A stretch of 64,000 nucleotides of DNA, from the NCBI GenBank assembly GCA_037042185.1, contig JAXQJY010000031.1:62001-126000 (forward strand), in the 5' to 3' direction. Within the stretch, counting starts at the first letter, position 1. Every line of letters starts with the position of its first letter. This DNA is from Sordariomycetes sp. S80-01Y (lineage: Eukaryota > Ascomycota > Sordariomycetes). The position numbers and the translations under genes were made by a program. Below the pieces are notes generated by a model that saw only the letters and a program-made list of their open reading frames with translations, did no database searches and was not told where the DNA came from. Positions 1-11,185 of this stretch are shown in pieces.

Positions 1-1445
1 CGCTGACGCCGCCCTCCGAGGAAGCAGCCGAGCACCTGCGCATTGACTGGATTGACCCGAGCGTGCACGGCAACGGCGGCGTCGAGACCACCTTCGCAGA
101 GGAGACAGAAAACCCTTTGCCCGCTGCTTGGATGGACACAATCTCTGCCCTTGGCTACCCGCCGACCGCCGACCCTTTTACGGGCACCATGACGGGGGTC
201 TACGCAAACCCCATGACGATCGACTCGAAAGAGCGTGCTCGCACCGACTCCGTCACGGCGTACTACCACCCTGCTCAGCACCGCCCGAACCTGCACGTGA
301 GGGTCGGAGCCGTGGTAGAGAAGATCACCTTTGACACCGACGGGGAGGAGCCGAGGGCAACAGGCGTCGAGGTCAGCGTCAACGGCAGCACGCCGACAAA
401 GATCAGGGCGTCCAAGGAAGTAATTCTTGCCGCCGGCGCCGTTGGCTCGCCCAAGCTGCTTGAGCTGTCGGGCATCGGCTCTCGTGAGCTTCTCGAAGAG
501 TTCGGCATCCCCGTCGTGTACGAGAACCCCTACGTCGGCGAGAACCTGCAGGACCACGTCAACACCGGCCTCAGCTTTGAGGTCAAGGATGGCATCGAGA
601 CGCTGGACGCCATCGCGCGAGGCGAGCCCGAGGCTCTGGCTGCGGCGGCTGAGGCCTACGCTGTCAACAAGACGGGGCCCTTCTCCGTGGGCGGTAACTA
701 CATTGGCTCGCTTCTGCCGCTGCCAGATTTCGTCGAGGGTCCCGACGCTAAGAAGACGTTGAAGAAGGTCTTGGAGGAGAACTCGGAGGATCCCAATCCC
801 AGCCCCTTCGCTCCTTACCACGCTAAGTTCGTGCACTCTATTCTCGGCAACGAGGATGAGAGCAGCGCCAATCTCTTCGGCTACGCAGCCTATGGCGACT
901 TCATCTCGCGCCCAGGTTCGATGCCAGGGACCAACGCCAGCCTGGGCCACAACTTCTTCACCCTGGTCGCGGCGCCCTCGTACCCTCTTTCACGCGGCAG
1001 CGTCCACATTACATCCGCCGATCCAGACGCGACCCCGGCGCTCGACCCGCGCTACCTCGAGCACGATCTCGACGTGGAGGTCATGGCGCGCCATGTGCGG
1101 TATCTTGCCAAGATCGCCAATTCCGAGCCTCTCAAGAGTCTGTTCAAGGAGAACGGCGAACGCAACTACGGGTTGCCTGAAGATCTGGAGGATCTGGAAG
1201 CGCTCAAAACGTACGCCAGGGAGGGCGCGCTGACCAACTATCACCTAACGAGCTCGTGCGCAATGCTGCCGCTTAAGCTGGGTGGGGTGGTCGATCCCAA
1301 GCTCTCGGTTTATGGAGTTCGCAACCTGCGCATTGTCGACTCGAGCGTGGTCCCGCTGTCCGCAAAAGGCAACCCCCAAAGCACGATCTATGCCGTTGCC
1401 GAGAAGGCGGCCGACCTGATCAAGGAGAGCCACAAGAGCGACTAG
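1..1445 (+). CDS. GMC-family oxidoreductase, C-terminal part (5' end outside window)
   Basis: The frame is open from base 3 to a TAG at 1443-1445, with no start inside the window, so about 480 C-terminal residues are seen. GMC enzymes are FAD-dependent and oxidise alcohols, sugars or choline. Visible family marks are the GMC signature-2 stretch GAVGSPKLLELSGIG near 430-475, an HLTSSCAML segment carrying the usual first active-site histidine position, and the C-terminal GNPQSTIYAVAEKAADLI block that closes the FAD domain. In most relatives the second catalytic residue (His or Asn) sits in this last block, here the Asn of GNP. No intron is seen in this part. The substrate cannot be told; an aryl-alcohol or choline dehydrogenase-like enzyme is likely. 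Family assignment is firm, activity is inferred. Confidence 0.93.
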   Translation, partial: LTPPSEEAAEHLRIDWIDPSVHGNGGVETTFAEETENPLPAAWMDTISALGYPPTADPFTGTMTGVYANPMTIDSKERARTDSVTAYYHPAQHRPNLHVRVGAVVEKITFDTDGEEPRATGVEVSVNGSTPTKIRASKEVILAAGAVGSPKLLELSGIGSRELLEEFGIPVVYENPYVGENLQDHVNTGLSFEVKDGIETLDAIARGEPEALAAAAEAYAVNKTGPFSVGGNYIGSLLPLPDFVEGPDAKKTLKKVLEENSEDPNPSPFAPYHAKFVHSILGNEDESSANLFGYAAYGDFISRPGSMPGTNASLGHNFFTLVAAPSYPLSRGSVHITSADPDATPALDPRYLEHDLDVEVMARHVRYLAKIANSEPLKSLFKENGERNYGLPEDLEDLEALKTYAREGALTNYHLTSSCAMLPLKLGGVVDPKLSVYGVRNLRIVDSSVVPLSAKGNPQSTIYAVAEKAADLIKESHKSD

Positions 1446-2646
1446 ACTAGACTAGTAGTGTATCTCGCGGCAGGCATTGTCTTGCTGCGGGGCCAGCAGC
1501 GCCAGAGCTGCCAGACCTAGCCCACACACCGAGATAGGTCCGACCTCGATGCCGTCCAGGGGCTTAGCTTTAATTAGACAATAAACAGCAGACGCTTATC
1601 TGCAACTTGAGCCCCCATCTGCTTCAGATATCTGCTAGACTAGATTGCCTCGGACTGTCCTTGGGGCTTTCAACGCATCACCATTCGTGCCAATCACCGC
1701 GTAGACCCATTTCCAACGGCCTCACCGATAGCGTGGCCCGACAGCCAGCACTCGGGCGCACGTGTTGACAGGCACTGGCGATCAGCATGGGATAGAACCG
1801 GGATCCAAGTTATTTGCCGTTCTTCCAAGTAAGAGCCTGCCACATGCGACTCGCTCTCTGATACCGTGCGTCGATTGTGCGTATCGACAGGGAGATATGC
1901 AGGCTGGACGTCCTCAGGTCGCATCATGCACGATCCTACTGCAACCTCGCCAATCCACCACATGCCGCTCTGCCTCGCTCAAGGCCCCCAATGTGGCTCT
2001 GTCTACCGAGGCGCTATTCCCTCCGTTAAACCCTCTGGGACCGCTCGCTTCTACAAGTCCGCTAGCCACGATCTCGAACGGTTCCGACATGGGGGTCCGG
2101 GAGAAGGATCGCGAGGCCCCTTTGATAGGGCGGACCGACGGCCAACTCGACCGCCTGCGCGCAGGATCCTCACATTGTCCATCCTCGCCCTCAACTCCCA
2201 CGTTGTCACCTTACGTGTCCACACCTTACCATTCGCGTAGCCGTCGCCACCCGCACTCGCGCATTGACTGGCCACACGAGACATCGACGCCCCCCACACG
2301 TCCCTGCGACTTACCTCTTCGAGATCCCTCCCAGCGAGCTTCCTTCAGCATCATCGTACACCCGAGACCACGGCATTGTTGATCCTCAGGGCGTTTTGTA
2401 TGACGGCTGCCTGCAATGTGGCTGCAACGGTCTTCTTTTGTGGAGTAGTCGATGCTGGTGCTCGAGTGAAATACTCGATCGGCCCAGTGTTCCTGCGGTG
2501 ATGAATTGTGCAAGCCCTGCCCTGCGCCGCCATTCATTCTTGCTCGCGACGGAAACTCCAATTCAATTGACCAGAGCGCGCCTTCAGAAACGTTCCCGAC
2601 TTCAGCAATCAATTGAGAAGCGCTCCAAGCTCAGAAATCATCCGTC
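1446..2646. other. Intergenic stretch, no gene seen
   Basis: About 1.2 kb lies between the GMC stop and the rhodopsin-like gene. Open frames occur on both strands, but their peptides are low-complexity and rich in Ser, Pro and Arg, with no recognisable domain. It most likely holds the 3' end of the GMC transcript and the promoter of the next gene. Confidence 0.5.
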
Positions 2647-4194
2647 ATGGCTGGTCTTGGTGAGATCCCTCCGGGGACTGACCTCACGGGGGTGCCAGCC
2701 GCAGAGCCACCTCCCGGCGTAGATGCTAACTTCGACGACCCCGAGAATCGCGGCCCTGCGTACATCGCAGTGTCGGCCGTGTGCATGGGTCTGGCGCTTT
2801 CCTTTGTACTTGTGAGGCTCTGGACGCGACTGTTCGTGCTGAAAAATCCCTGGTGGGATGATTGTGAGTATCCGACTGTGCGCAGAGAGACGCGACGCTG
2901 ACCAGACCAAAGTTGTGCTCGTCATAGCACTTGTAAGAAGAATTCTTCCCATCGATCCGCTGCGCTTGAAACTTACCCCCTCGATAGCTGTGTCAAGCTA
3001 CGTATTGTGGTCTGAATATTTGGCGTGAGTCTGCTCCGGAGTCTTCGCTGGAGGCGCGTCTAATCCGTCGGCTTCGCAGTTTGTCTCCACGGCGTTGGAA
3101 AGCAGATCTACAATGTCTACATGCTTGATTTCCTGAAGCTGCTGGATGTAAGTTCTACCATGGCTGAGACCAACCACGCCGCCTTAGCGCTCTGACTGAC
3201 CTCCGTTTGCGCAGCCGGCGCAAGTAATGGCCATTATGACGGAGCCCGCGATCGGATTCACGAAGCTAGCGCTGCTGATGTTCTTCTGCCGCCTATTCTG
3301 GAGCGACAAGAAGACGAGGGTTGGGCTGATTGTGGGCATCGCAATCGTCGTCACGACCTACACGACTCTCTTCTTCCTCTTCATCTTCCTCCAGTACGAG
3401 GACATTGCGCGCTGCAATCAGGCCATGGCGATTCTAAACATTGCCACTGACTTCTACATCCTCATTATTCCTGTTCCGGTCGTCATGGGCCTGCAGCTTC
3501 CCCCCAAGAAGAAGTACGCCTTGATCGGCCTCTTCTCCACGGGCTTCCTGTGAGTCTCTGCTCTCCCTGCTCGATACGTCAGTACATACTAATGGGCAAC
3601 AGATGCTGCGTCTTGAGCGTTATTGGAGCCTACTTCCGGTGGATGTTCTCCAACGATCTGACCAATTTCACATGGGACCTCTGGGGGGTCATCATGGTCA
3701 AGTGAGTGCTCTAATTATGACAAAGGCTGAAGTTAAAGTACTGACCGCCGCGCTCCAGCACAATTGAATGTGCCGTGGGCATTATTTGCGCCTGTCTACC
3801 GGTGTTCCCGGCCCTCTTGAAGTCTGGACCTTTCTCCGGTCGCTGGCTCACGCCCATTCGGTCCGTCAAGGACCGCCTGAGGAGCACGAAGAGCACGACA
3901 ACGGGACGGTCCAACCACAACACCGTCAATAGCTACACCCGAGTCGACGACGACACATATCCCTCAATCGAGCTGGGACACCGCAAGAGCAGCATAAACA
4001 CCGACAGCGAGAAGAGCCTGATAAAGCCTCCGCAGGCTGCTCACCGCGCCCACCCCAGCAACAGGCCCCCGAAAAGCCATATCTACGCGGATCCGGCTGG
4101 CTACCGGATGCAGAATGAGCCTCCTTCTACGGGCATTGCCGTTCAAAGAGACTGGACTGTCGACTCTACGAGCAGAACCGACTCTCCTAGGTGA
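2647..4194 (+). CDS. PTH11/rhodopsin-domain integral membrane protein
   Basis: I read seven exons: 2647-2863, 2913-2932, 2988-3024, 3080-3147, 3215-3549, 3603-3701 and 3759-4194. All join in frame to give about 403 residues. The pieces match the fungal rhodopsin-domain (PTH11-like GPCR) family: a first helix near residues 38-62 followed by NPWWDD, a KQIYNVYMLDFLKLL loop, TEPAIGFTKLALLMFFCRLF, a helix around LNIATDFYILIIPVPVV, and the diagnostic NTIECAVGIICACLPVFPAL at the last helix. The C-terminal ~130 residues form a polar cytosolic tail. Such proteins sit in the plasma membrane and some sense surfaces or ligands; the ligand here is unknown. Exon 2 is only 20 nt, so splice calls there rest on frame and family fit. 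Confidence 0.9.
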
Positions 4195-4745
4195 TGAGGT
4201 TATGGTCAGAGTGTGTTTGAAGGGGCTGGGCTTCTTTTCCAAGGGCGTCGAATACAATGTAGAAAAATACACTGTAGAACACTCTGTCTTTAATTCCGAC
4301 TTTGACCTCATTACACTCCACGTGAAGCACGTTCGCCTAAACGTTCGTCGTGCACGGGGACCGCCGCTAGACCCCCACCACGTGTCTCCCAGAGGCAGCT
4401 TGGCCAGATAACGGTTCTCCGTACCCGGTGCAACGTCACCGGAATCCTTTGAGTCTGTCATCTGTGATCGGCAAGACACATACGTAACTCCATCGTGATT
4501 TGTGCAGGGGGACAGGGTCGAAAAGGGGGGGCGTGTAGGCGGTGAGGTCTGGCCTGGAACCTGCCATCCGCCTGCCCGTCCTGGCCCGGGCGGCAGTTTA
4601 AACGACTGCAACGGCATTCTGGTTCCATTCTCATGACGTTCCCCATCGGTTCGTGATCCTGCTGCTCCGAAGTGCTGGCATAGAGAGCTGGCAGACCCCG
4701 CCTGTTTGTGTTCGTCGTCGTCGGTAAACCAGCAACTCTGCCAAA
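4195..4745. other. Intergenic stretch between receptor-like gene and P450 gene
   Basis: About 550 bp with no convincing gene. Antisense frames here only shadow the tail of the upstream gene. It probably contains the 3' UTR of the rhodopsin-like gene and the promoter of the P450. Confidence 0.5.
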
Positions 4746-6556
4746 ATGCCAGCTCTGAATGAAGTCTACCAGAGGGCCGTTGAGAATGGCTACTCCAGCA
4801 GCCAGCTCATACTCGGTGCCGTGACAGGAGTTCTTGTTGTACGTCGAGCCGGCTGCGACGCGATCCGTTACAGACGCTGACTGACTCCTTCAAGTGCGTT
4901 ACACTAGGACAAGCTTTCTACAACTACACGCTGCATCCGCTCAGGGCATTTCCTGGTCCGTGCCTCTGGTCCGCGTCCCGGCTACCGTATATCTGGAATC
5001 TCTGGAAGGGGCGTCTGCACCAGACCATCAAGGAGATTCATGACCGTCACGGGCCCGTGGTGCGCATCGCCCCGGACGAGCTGTCCGTCATCGTCAATGA
5101 CGGCTGGCAGACCATCTACACGGGCGGCATCGGCAACAAGGGCTTCCCGAAGCATGATGCCACCCGCAGCGCCCAGACTTTCGAGTCGCTGTTCGACGCG
5201 CCCGACGAAACGCACACGCGCATCAGAAAGGTTCTCATGAAGGACTTCTTCTCGTCCCGCGCCGCCCGCAACCAGGAATCTTCCGTTCAGGAGTTCACCA
5301 AACGCCTCGTCACCCAGCTCAAGAGCAACCATTGTCTGACGGCCGAGGACGAGAAGCTCGCCAGGGACCCTGCCAGCCCCATCAAGCGCCCTCCGCCTGC
5401 CGAGATGCTGACCTGGTATAACTGGGCAACCTTTGACATTATCGGACGCGTCGCGCTCAGCGAGGACTTTGGCTGCCTGGCCGGCCTGGCCTACCACCCG
5501 TGGCTGAGCATGGTCGTAACCCACCTGCGCGTGTCGAACGTTGCCATGTGCCTGCGCTACTTTCCTGTGCTGCCGGCGTTGCTGGGCCTCCTGGCGCCCA
5601 AGAAGCTCCTCAAGATGCAGGAAGATTTCCTCTCCCTCGTGCGTGAGAGCGTTGCCCGCAGACGCCACCGAACGCTGCCCCCGGGCGAGCGGGACTTTGT
5701 GGCAGTGGCGCTCCGAGAGGGCGAGCTGGAAGACGAAAAGTCCTCGATTCAGCCGCTGACGCAGACCGAGATCGAGTCCAACTGCACCCTCATGCTGATT
5801 GCCGGGAGTGAGACCATCGCGACGACCTTGCTGAGCGCCACTCACCTCCTGTGTGAGCATCCTGTAGTCAAGCGCCGCCTGGCCGCCGAGGTGCGCAGCG
5901 CCGCGCCCCAGGAGTCGGATCTCACGTTCGAGAACATCACCTCAAATATGCCGTACCTGAACGCCGTGTTACGTGAGACCCACAGGCTGTTCCCGCCTCT
6001 CGTAAACGGTCCGGCACGGGTCGTTGGCAGTGAGCCGGTGATCATCGCAGGCCACGTTATCCCTCCCGGTGTAAGCACAAATCCCCCCTCAAAGCACGAC
6101 GTGTCACAGACTAACAGAATTCAGACCGCCGTCGGAGTGACGCAGTTCGCGGCGAACCGCTCGGCATCCAACTTTGCACGGGCCGAGGAGTTCGTCCCCG
6201 AGCGCTGGCTCGCTCCGGAGCTGGCCGAGAAGCTGGCCATGGACGGAAGCTATTACAACCACGAGGAGTTTGCCAACGACAAGAGGGAGGTTGTGCGGCC
6301 GTTCTCGGCTGGAGGACGCGACTGTCTTGGGCAGAACCTGTCCTGGGTAGAGATGAGAGTTGTACTGGCAAATATGGTATGGCACTTTGATATGGAGGCA
6401 TACCGCCCAGGCCAGGAGCTGCCAGAAGGACGACACCAGAACGAGTTTCCGTCCTTCAGAAAGTGGACCGACCAGAAGGCTTACATGTTGTGGCAAAAGG
6501 AGGACTACCATGTCTGGTTGCGCGCAAGGAACGTGGGTGATGAAGTCGGAAGGTAG
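4746..6556 (+). CDS. Cytochrome P450 monooxygenase (CYP65-like)
   Basis: Three exons (4746-4838, 4895-6070, 6125-6556) give about 566 residues. The second intron is 54 nt and in frame, so an unspliced reading stays open. It was recognised by gtaagc...cag ends and by restored homology (PPG joined to TAVGVTQF). A membrane anchor lies in the first 45 residues, followed by YNYTLHPLRAFPGP. P450 marks in order are AGSET (I helix), ETHRLFPP (ExxR), PERW and the heme loop FSAGGRDCLG with the thiolate cysteine. The HGPVVRIAPDELS segment resembles the CYP65 group that includes isotrichodermin C-15 hydroxylase. The protein should be anchored in the ER membrane and need a P450 reductase. The substrate is unknown and no polyketide or peptide synthase lies in the window. 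Confidence 0.93.
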
Positions 6557-6641
6557 GAGTCATTTTCTCTTCCGTATATGTTAGCTCAAGGAGCCAACGC
6601 TCGCCCAGCTAGGCGTTCATAGTCAATATTTACCCGGTACC

Positions 6642-6647
6642 AATAAA
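6642..6647 (+). terminator. Likely poly(A) signal of the P450 gene
   Basis: An AATAAA hexamer in an A-rich context lies about 86 bp after the P450 stop. This position is normal for a fungal cleavage and polyadenylation signal. It is inferred from motif and position only. Confidence 0.45.
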
Positions 6648-7428
6648 AAATAATCCATTGATTCATTTGTTCGTATGAGAATGCCACAGAGGCTTTTGAC
6701 ATCCAAATCGAGGTTCCGAGTAGACCAAGGCTCGTGCCGTTCAGGTGCAGGGTATGCTCAATGGATGTCCAATGAAGACGCGTGGACTCTCATATTCGAG
6801 CTGAGGCAGACAATCTCGAGCTTCTAGCTGTTTGGTAACGTGAAAGGCATTCCCTCTCGGACCTTTCCGACAGCACTCGTCAGTACGATGTCTCGTCACA
6901 TCACTTTCACCACAACCATCCAGCCAGCCGCTGGCAAAGTCGAGCGTGTATGTCAGCTCTCCTCGTGGATTTGTGCACCCCATAGCTGACATCTCTGCTG
7001 CAGTTCAAAGAGATCACTGCGACACGAGTCCGACACTCATCAATTTGAATTATCCGAGGGCATGGTCGACGACACATTTTTTGAAAGGTAGGATACCAGC
7101 TCGCAGCCACCAAGGGGCTCGCAAAGCTGAGACGGGACATAGATATGCTTCTGAAGAAGCGCTCCGCCGCCATCAGAGCACTGATAGCTAGAAGCGCTTC
7201 TTTGAGACCGTGTCGGGCGAGAGCTTGGTCGTCGCCGAGCCACAGATGGTCAAGGGCTCCATCGCGGCCGGGTTTAGGCGACGATCAAGTTATTTCGCTA
7301 AGCTGTGCATCCATCAAAATAGATCCTTTCCTAGAGACTTCGGTTATGATTTAGGTTATGACGTCTTCGTGACCAGCTATAAGGGCTACGTGCCTTGAGG
7401 CTGGGACGGGCCGGTCGTCTCGAATCTC
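6648..7428. other. Intergenic stretch with one short helical frame
   Basis: About 0.8 kb without a clear gene. On the plus strand around 7085-7200 a short frame reads like an amphipathic basic helix (LAKLRRDIDMLLKKRS). It has no start or flanking exons I could join, so it may be a scrap of an old gene or chance. The rest looks like the P450 3' flank and the GH16 3' flank. Confidence 0.35.
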
Positions 7429-8139
7429 TCAGATGCGGTATTGTCGGATCCAGTCCACTTCCATCTTTCCAGGCCCTTCCTCGTTGCCGTCGGGGAACCA
7501 ATCCAGCTGGATGGTCGCGTGCATTGACCGCGGCGGGTTGGCCTCGGGGTTCTCCGAGCGGAAGAACTCCTGGCCATCCACAAAACCCACAACATGCTCA
7601 GCCGTCCACTCCACGGCGTAGTTGCGCCATGTTGTCATGTCGACCGTGGTCTTGGCTTGCTCCTGCGAGTTGTCCTCCCCGTAGTGCAGGAAGAACTCCA
7701 GCTCCTGACGTGCTCCGTCCGACACTTCGGAGTAATCCACCTCGCCGCCGACGGGCCAGTCTTCGGCGTCGGGCCACAGGAGCAGGACGCAGTGGTAGGC
7801 CGGCGTTCCAGCCGTGTAGCGTGCGCGCGCCTCCCAACGACCGTAAAGCTGGCCGTTGGCCCAGGCGAGGCCGCCCGTGGTGCCGTCGGGGGTGCCGTCG
7901 ATTGTCAGCATGCCGTCGGCCACCATGATGGCGTCTGGAGAGCGGATGCCGTTGCCGTCGTGTCCGGGGCCGTCATACACTCCCCATAAATCAGAGAGCT
8001 CGGTGCCGTCGAAGGTGTCTTCTTGAGCCAAGTCGGTCCACCCAAACTTCTCTGCGGCGGTAGTGCCGTCGCCTTGGCGTTCAGCGTGAGGTCGCGCGAG
8101 CGCTACGCTTGCGAGCGCGAGGATGGCCGAGGTCCACAT
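7429..8139 (-). CDS. Secreted GH16-type glycoside hydrolase
   Basis: A single exon encodes 236 residues. The N-terminus MWTSAILALASVALARP is a signal peptide. The body resembles the GH16 laminarinase/endo-beta-glucanase fold: GRWEARARY, then the catalytic strand GGEVDYSEV with the E-x-D-x-x-E pattern (nucleophile and acid/base glutamates), then WRNYAVEWTAEHVVGFVDGQEF, where the substrate-cleft Trp usually sits, and a C-terminal MEVDWIRQYRI strand. GH16 enzymes cut beta-1,3, beta-1,3/1,4 or related glucans outside the cell. The length is near the lower end for fungal GH16 catalytic domains, and no binding module or GPI signal is seen. The exact glucan is not predictable. Confidence 0.88.
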   Translation of the reverse strand: MWTSAILALASVALARPHAERQGDGTTAAEKFGWTDLAQEDTFDGTELSDLWGVYDGPGHDGNGIRSPDAIMVADGMLTIDGTPDGTTGGLAWANGQLYGRWEARARYTAGTPAYHCVLLLWPDAEDWPVGGEVDYSEVSDGARQELEFFLHYGEDNSQEQAKTTVDMTTWRNYAVEWTAEHVVGFVDGQEFFRSENPEANPPRSMHATIQLDWFPDGNEEGPGKMEVDWIRQYRI

Positions 8140-8883
8140 CTTTGCGAGAGTTTCGTCTGCGAGTCGGAATGGAAATGATGGAAGTTGACCCGAGACGCTG
8201 GGCGGTATTTATATCCATCAAGTTTCCGATCTGCGGGATCGATCCAGGGGCGCTCTCGAGATCTACATTGATCGCCGGCAGATGCAGCCAGCGCCTTCTT
8301 AAGTGACCGAAGCCAATGCCGGCATGACAGCACGTCCGATACGCGTAACTTTATCGCAAAGGACATTCCTTGCAGCTGCCATGCTTACGGTCAGCATTCT
8401 TCTGCTGGACGAATGTTGGTCCGCTGATGCGTAGAGTCGTCCAGGTCGGGTATGGATCTACGGCGCCGACACTAGCAGGTGCTCATGAATCGAGGGATCG
8501 GACGGGAACTGTGAAACAGATCGCACGGACGAAGCAAACCCAGTGGGATTCTCCTGCCTCGCGAAATGTGAAATTGCGGAGTCTGTCTGCCAACCTTTGA
8601 CGTTGGTTTCAACGGCTATGGCTAACAAAGACCGTCGACCCACGATCTCTGGGCAAATTACGCAATGTGTAATAACCCAATGCGTACCGGGGCATATGGC
8701 GGTGTTTGCTCTGCTGCCACAGCCCGTCATAACCGGCCATGAATGCAGCAGCCGTCGGCCTCAGACACACCCCAGTCACGCAGACATCGTGATCGGGGTC
8801 GTGATTCCTTGTACAAAATTCAACGTGACAGGCAAAATCCTCCCCCGGATATCCAGAGCACCGGCAAGTCGTTATATATAGCT
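8140..8883. other. Promoter side of GH16 and 3' flank of the small secreted gene
   Basis: About 740 bp separating two minus-strand genes. Beyond the TATA box listed separately I see no gene. The open frames are short and do not resemble known proteins. Confidence 0.5.
8206..8213 (-). promoter_or_regulatory. TATA box of the GH16 gene
   Basis: On the minus strand this reads TATAAATA, about 67 bp upstream of the GH16 start codon. Position and sequence fit a strong, regulated RNA polymerase II promoter. Confidence 0.5.
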
Positions 8884-9613
8884 TTAAGTCGGGCAATCTT
8901 GACCTCGCACAACGACGTTCTGCTTGTTCCCATGAAAACGCTGGCCGTTGGTCACGGACTGTCCAGAGTAGACCCGAGTGCAAGCGTTGGTGATGACTCT
9001 GGCGGCATTCGCGATGGCGTCGTAGCTGTCAAGACGGACAGTATGGGTGTTCTGCATGATTAGCACGCGTTGGGGTGTGCTGGAATCCAGGGAACTCACG
9101 TCGTTGCACCACAGAATGGCAGATCTGTAGCTGCAGCTGGAGATGACGCATCTCCCCTTTCCGGGCCCGTTTCCTGGACCCAGAACAGGCCGTCCTGGGA
9201 CGCCCCTGAGATACTTGATGCCTTGGTCGATGGGCGCCGTACTTGCGCTCTGCGGCTGGTTGAAACACTTGTTGAAGTGTTGGCGCTTTTCCAGGAATTG
9301 GCTATCCTTGTTGATGGAGTGATGCTCTTCAACAGCCTCGATGCCTTCCAGCACCTGGGTGGCAAAGTCCGGGTATTTCTCCTCCAGCTTCGCCATGACA
9401 GTTTGAATGGTGCCATTGAGAACAACAGGCGGCTGCCCTTCCGTAATGTTGAACTCCCAAGAGGCCTCTGAGATTTCATACCCCTCAAAACCATCCAGGT
9501 CGGAGCTAGCTGCGACAAAGCCCTTTCAGAGTTAGTACCGCGAGAGCTCAGAAGGCGGGCGTATATACAAGACCAAAGGCGGCGGCAAGAGCGATCAAGG
9601 CTTGGGCGTGCAT
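8884..9613 (-). CDS. Small secreted cysteine-containing protein, effector candidate
   Basis: Three exons (9569-9613, 9100-9522, 8884-9051) give about 211 residues. Introns are 46 and 48 nt; the second is in frame and recognised by gtgagt...gcag ends. The start MHAQALIALAAAFGLGFVAA is a signal peptide. The mature protein has few cysteines, placed in CFNQ, CVISSCSYRSAILWCND, NACTRVY and the last residues QDCPT. The block GRCVISSCSY...AILWCND followed by a C-terminal NVVVRGQDC resembles a lineage-restricted family of fungal secreted proteins of unknown function. I know no catalytic role. It is likely extracellular and may act at the host or microbe interface; that is inference from size, secretion and cysteines. 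Confidence 0.75.
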
Positions 9614-11185
9614 TTTGAATAACTCAGAATATGTTGCGGCCTGGCTGCTAAATCACCGCTGCTGTCGGACATGAGCTGGCCAGCCTTGAATCCCGGGCCG
9701 GAGCGCTTGTTTTATAGCCATCGCGGTTCTCCTTGCCTTGCACTCTCGTGGAGAGACAACTATTCTCATCAGATTTTCGTAAATTCTTTGGGCCACTGGA
9801 GCTGCCGGATGGAAAATTCGGTTCTATGCAGCAGAGTACCAATGTGCGGCGCAGCGCGGCGCAGGAGGTCTGCGCGCTGTCGACTGGTCCCTCCTTCTCG
9901 AGCCAGCTGCACTGACGCCTGAAATTTGGGGGCATTTGGAATCATGGCTAGTCCGAGCTGATATGAAGAAAAGTTGTAGCTGCGTTGCTTTTGGCGTTCA
10001 ACGGCAGCGTTCCGATGTTGCCTCGCCGCGCACCATCCGCCGATGACCTCCAATTCTGGCCCCAAACCGACTACTCCGGTCATATTCTTGAGTCTCATCT
10101 GCTCAAATACTGGTCGGGGGTGTTCATCCCTGCTCATGTTCCTCACGAGTTACCGCTTACAGTTGGTCCCTCCCATGCGGCGCTAAAACCACGAGTTGCT
10201 CTGATCCAAGGCTTCCTGGCGGACTCCTCATGGCAGAAATTAAACTGTGAATGACAAGAGATTACCCCATATTGACCGTTTGGTTGGTCATGAGTGGCTT
10301 GTTCTGTGGCAGCCGCTTGGGTGCTGCTACGATGTTTCAGTCCGAAGTGGGTCGCTGCGCCCCTGAACCCCTTTTCCGACATTGATGACCGTCTGATGAT
10401 GGACTGCCTGCCGGCCCCAAGCCTGCGCCGCCGCCTCAGGTATCCTCGGCGGCGGTCTTGATGCCGAAGCTTCTGGCAATCACTACCTTGAAGATAGGGT
10501 CGGCGGGCTGGCTCGTGGTAGACCGGTAGCTGCGCCAGGTCATACAGCAGTCCAGCTACATCCCTGCCGGCATTCGCACACTCAACTAAACTTTCATTCA
10601 AACAGAGTCCAGGGTGATATGTAGATCAGGAAGTGGAATTCACGCGGCAGGAAGAAATGGAAGTTACGAAGGTCTCTCTTCACTTTCTGAAACCGACGCC
10701 TACTGCCCACATATATGAAACTGCCGAGACGACAGGATCTGTCTATACTGTGTTGCGTCCTTTGCCGCTTTCTCTTCGAGTGCCGCGACTTTCGCTTCGG
10801 CTGCGGCTCGAGCAACTGACTCCTCGCTTTCATCTAGTTAAGCATGTACATTTCAAAGTGTTGGCTGCCATGCATCGTGCCGTCTTTGCCGTGTTGATCT
10901 TACACCTTTGGTATCACTCCAGGACCTTTCGCAGCGTTCAATTTGGATCAATCCTTTTATTGACGGATGCTATTGACATTGAAAGTATTACAAGACCACA
11001 GCCTGTTGGCTTCTGCAGCTGCTATGTCCTACTGCAAGCACCTAATCAGTCAGAAGACTTTGGATTCATCGACCACGTACCTCTGGTATTTTCACCAGCG
11101 TTCATCATCAAACGCGTCATCACAGGTAAACCCTCTATTGCCCATCAGTATCACCGAGCTGACCAGTTCTAAAGATCCATCATCA
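9614..11185. other. Long intergenic stretch, no gene supported
   Basis: About 1.6 kb. The first ~150 bp should be the promoter of the small secreted protein gene. The remainder has open frames on both strands with peptides rich in Arg, Leu and Pro and no domain. I see no repeat or element ends in it. Confidence 0.45.
9711..9716 (-). promoter_or_regulatory. TATA box of the small secreted protein gene
   Basis: Reads TATAAA on the minus strand, about 98 bp upstream of the start codon at 9613. Confidence 0.4.

Noticed and set aside
4746-9613. Considered as a secondary-metabolite cluster around the CYP65-like P450
   Set aside because: No polyketide synthase, peptide synthetase, terpene cyclase or prenyltransferase gene is present in the window.
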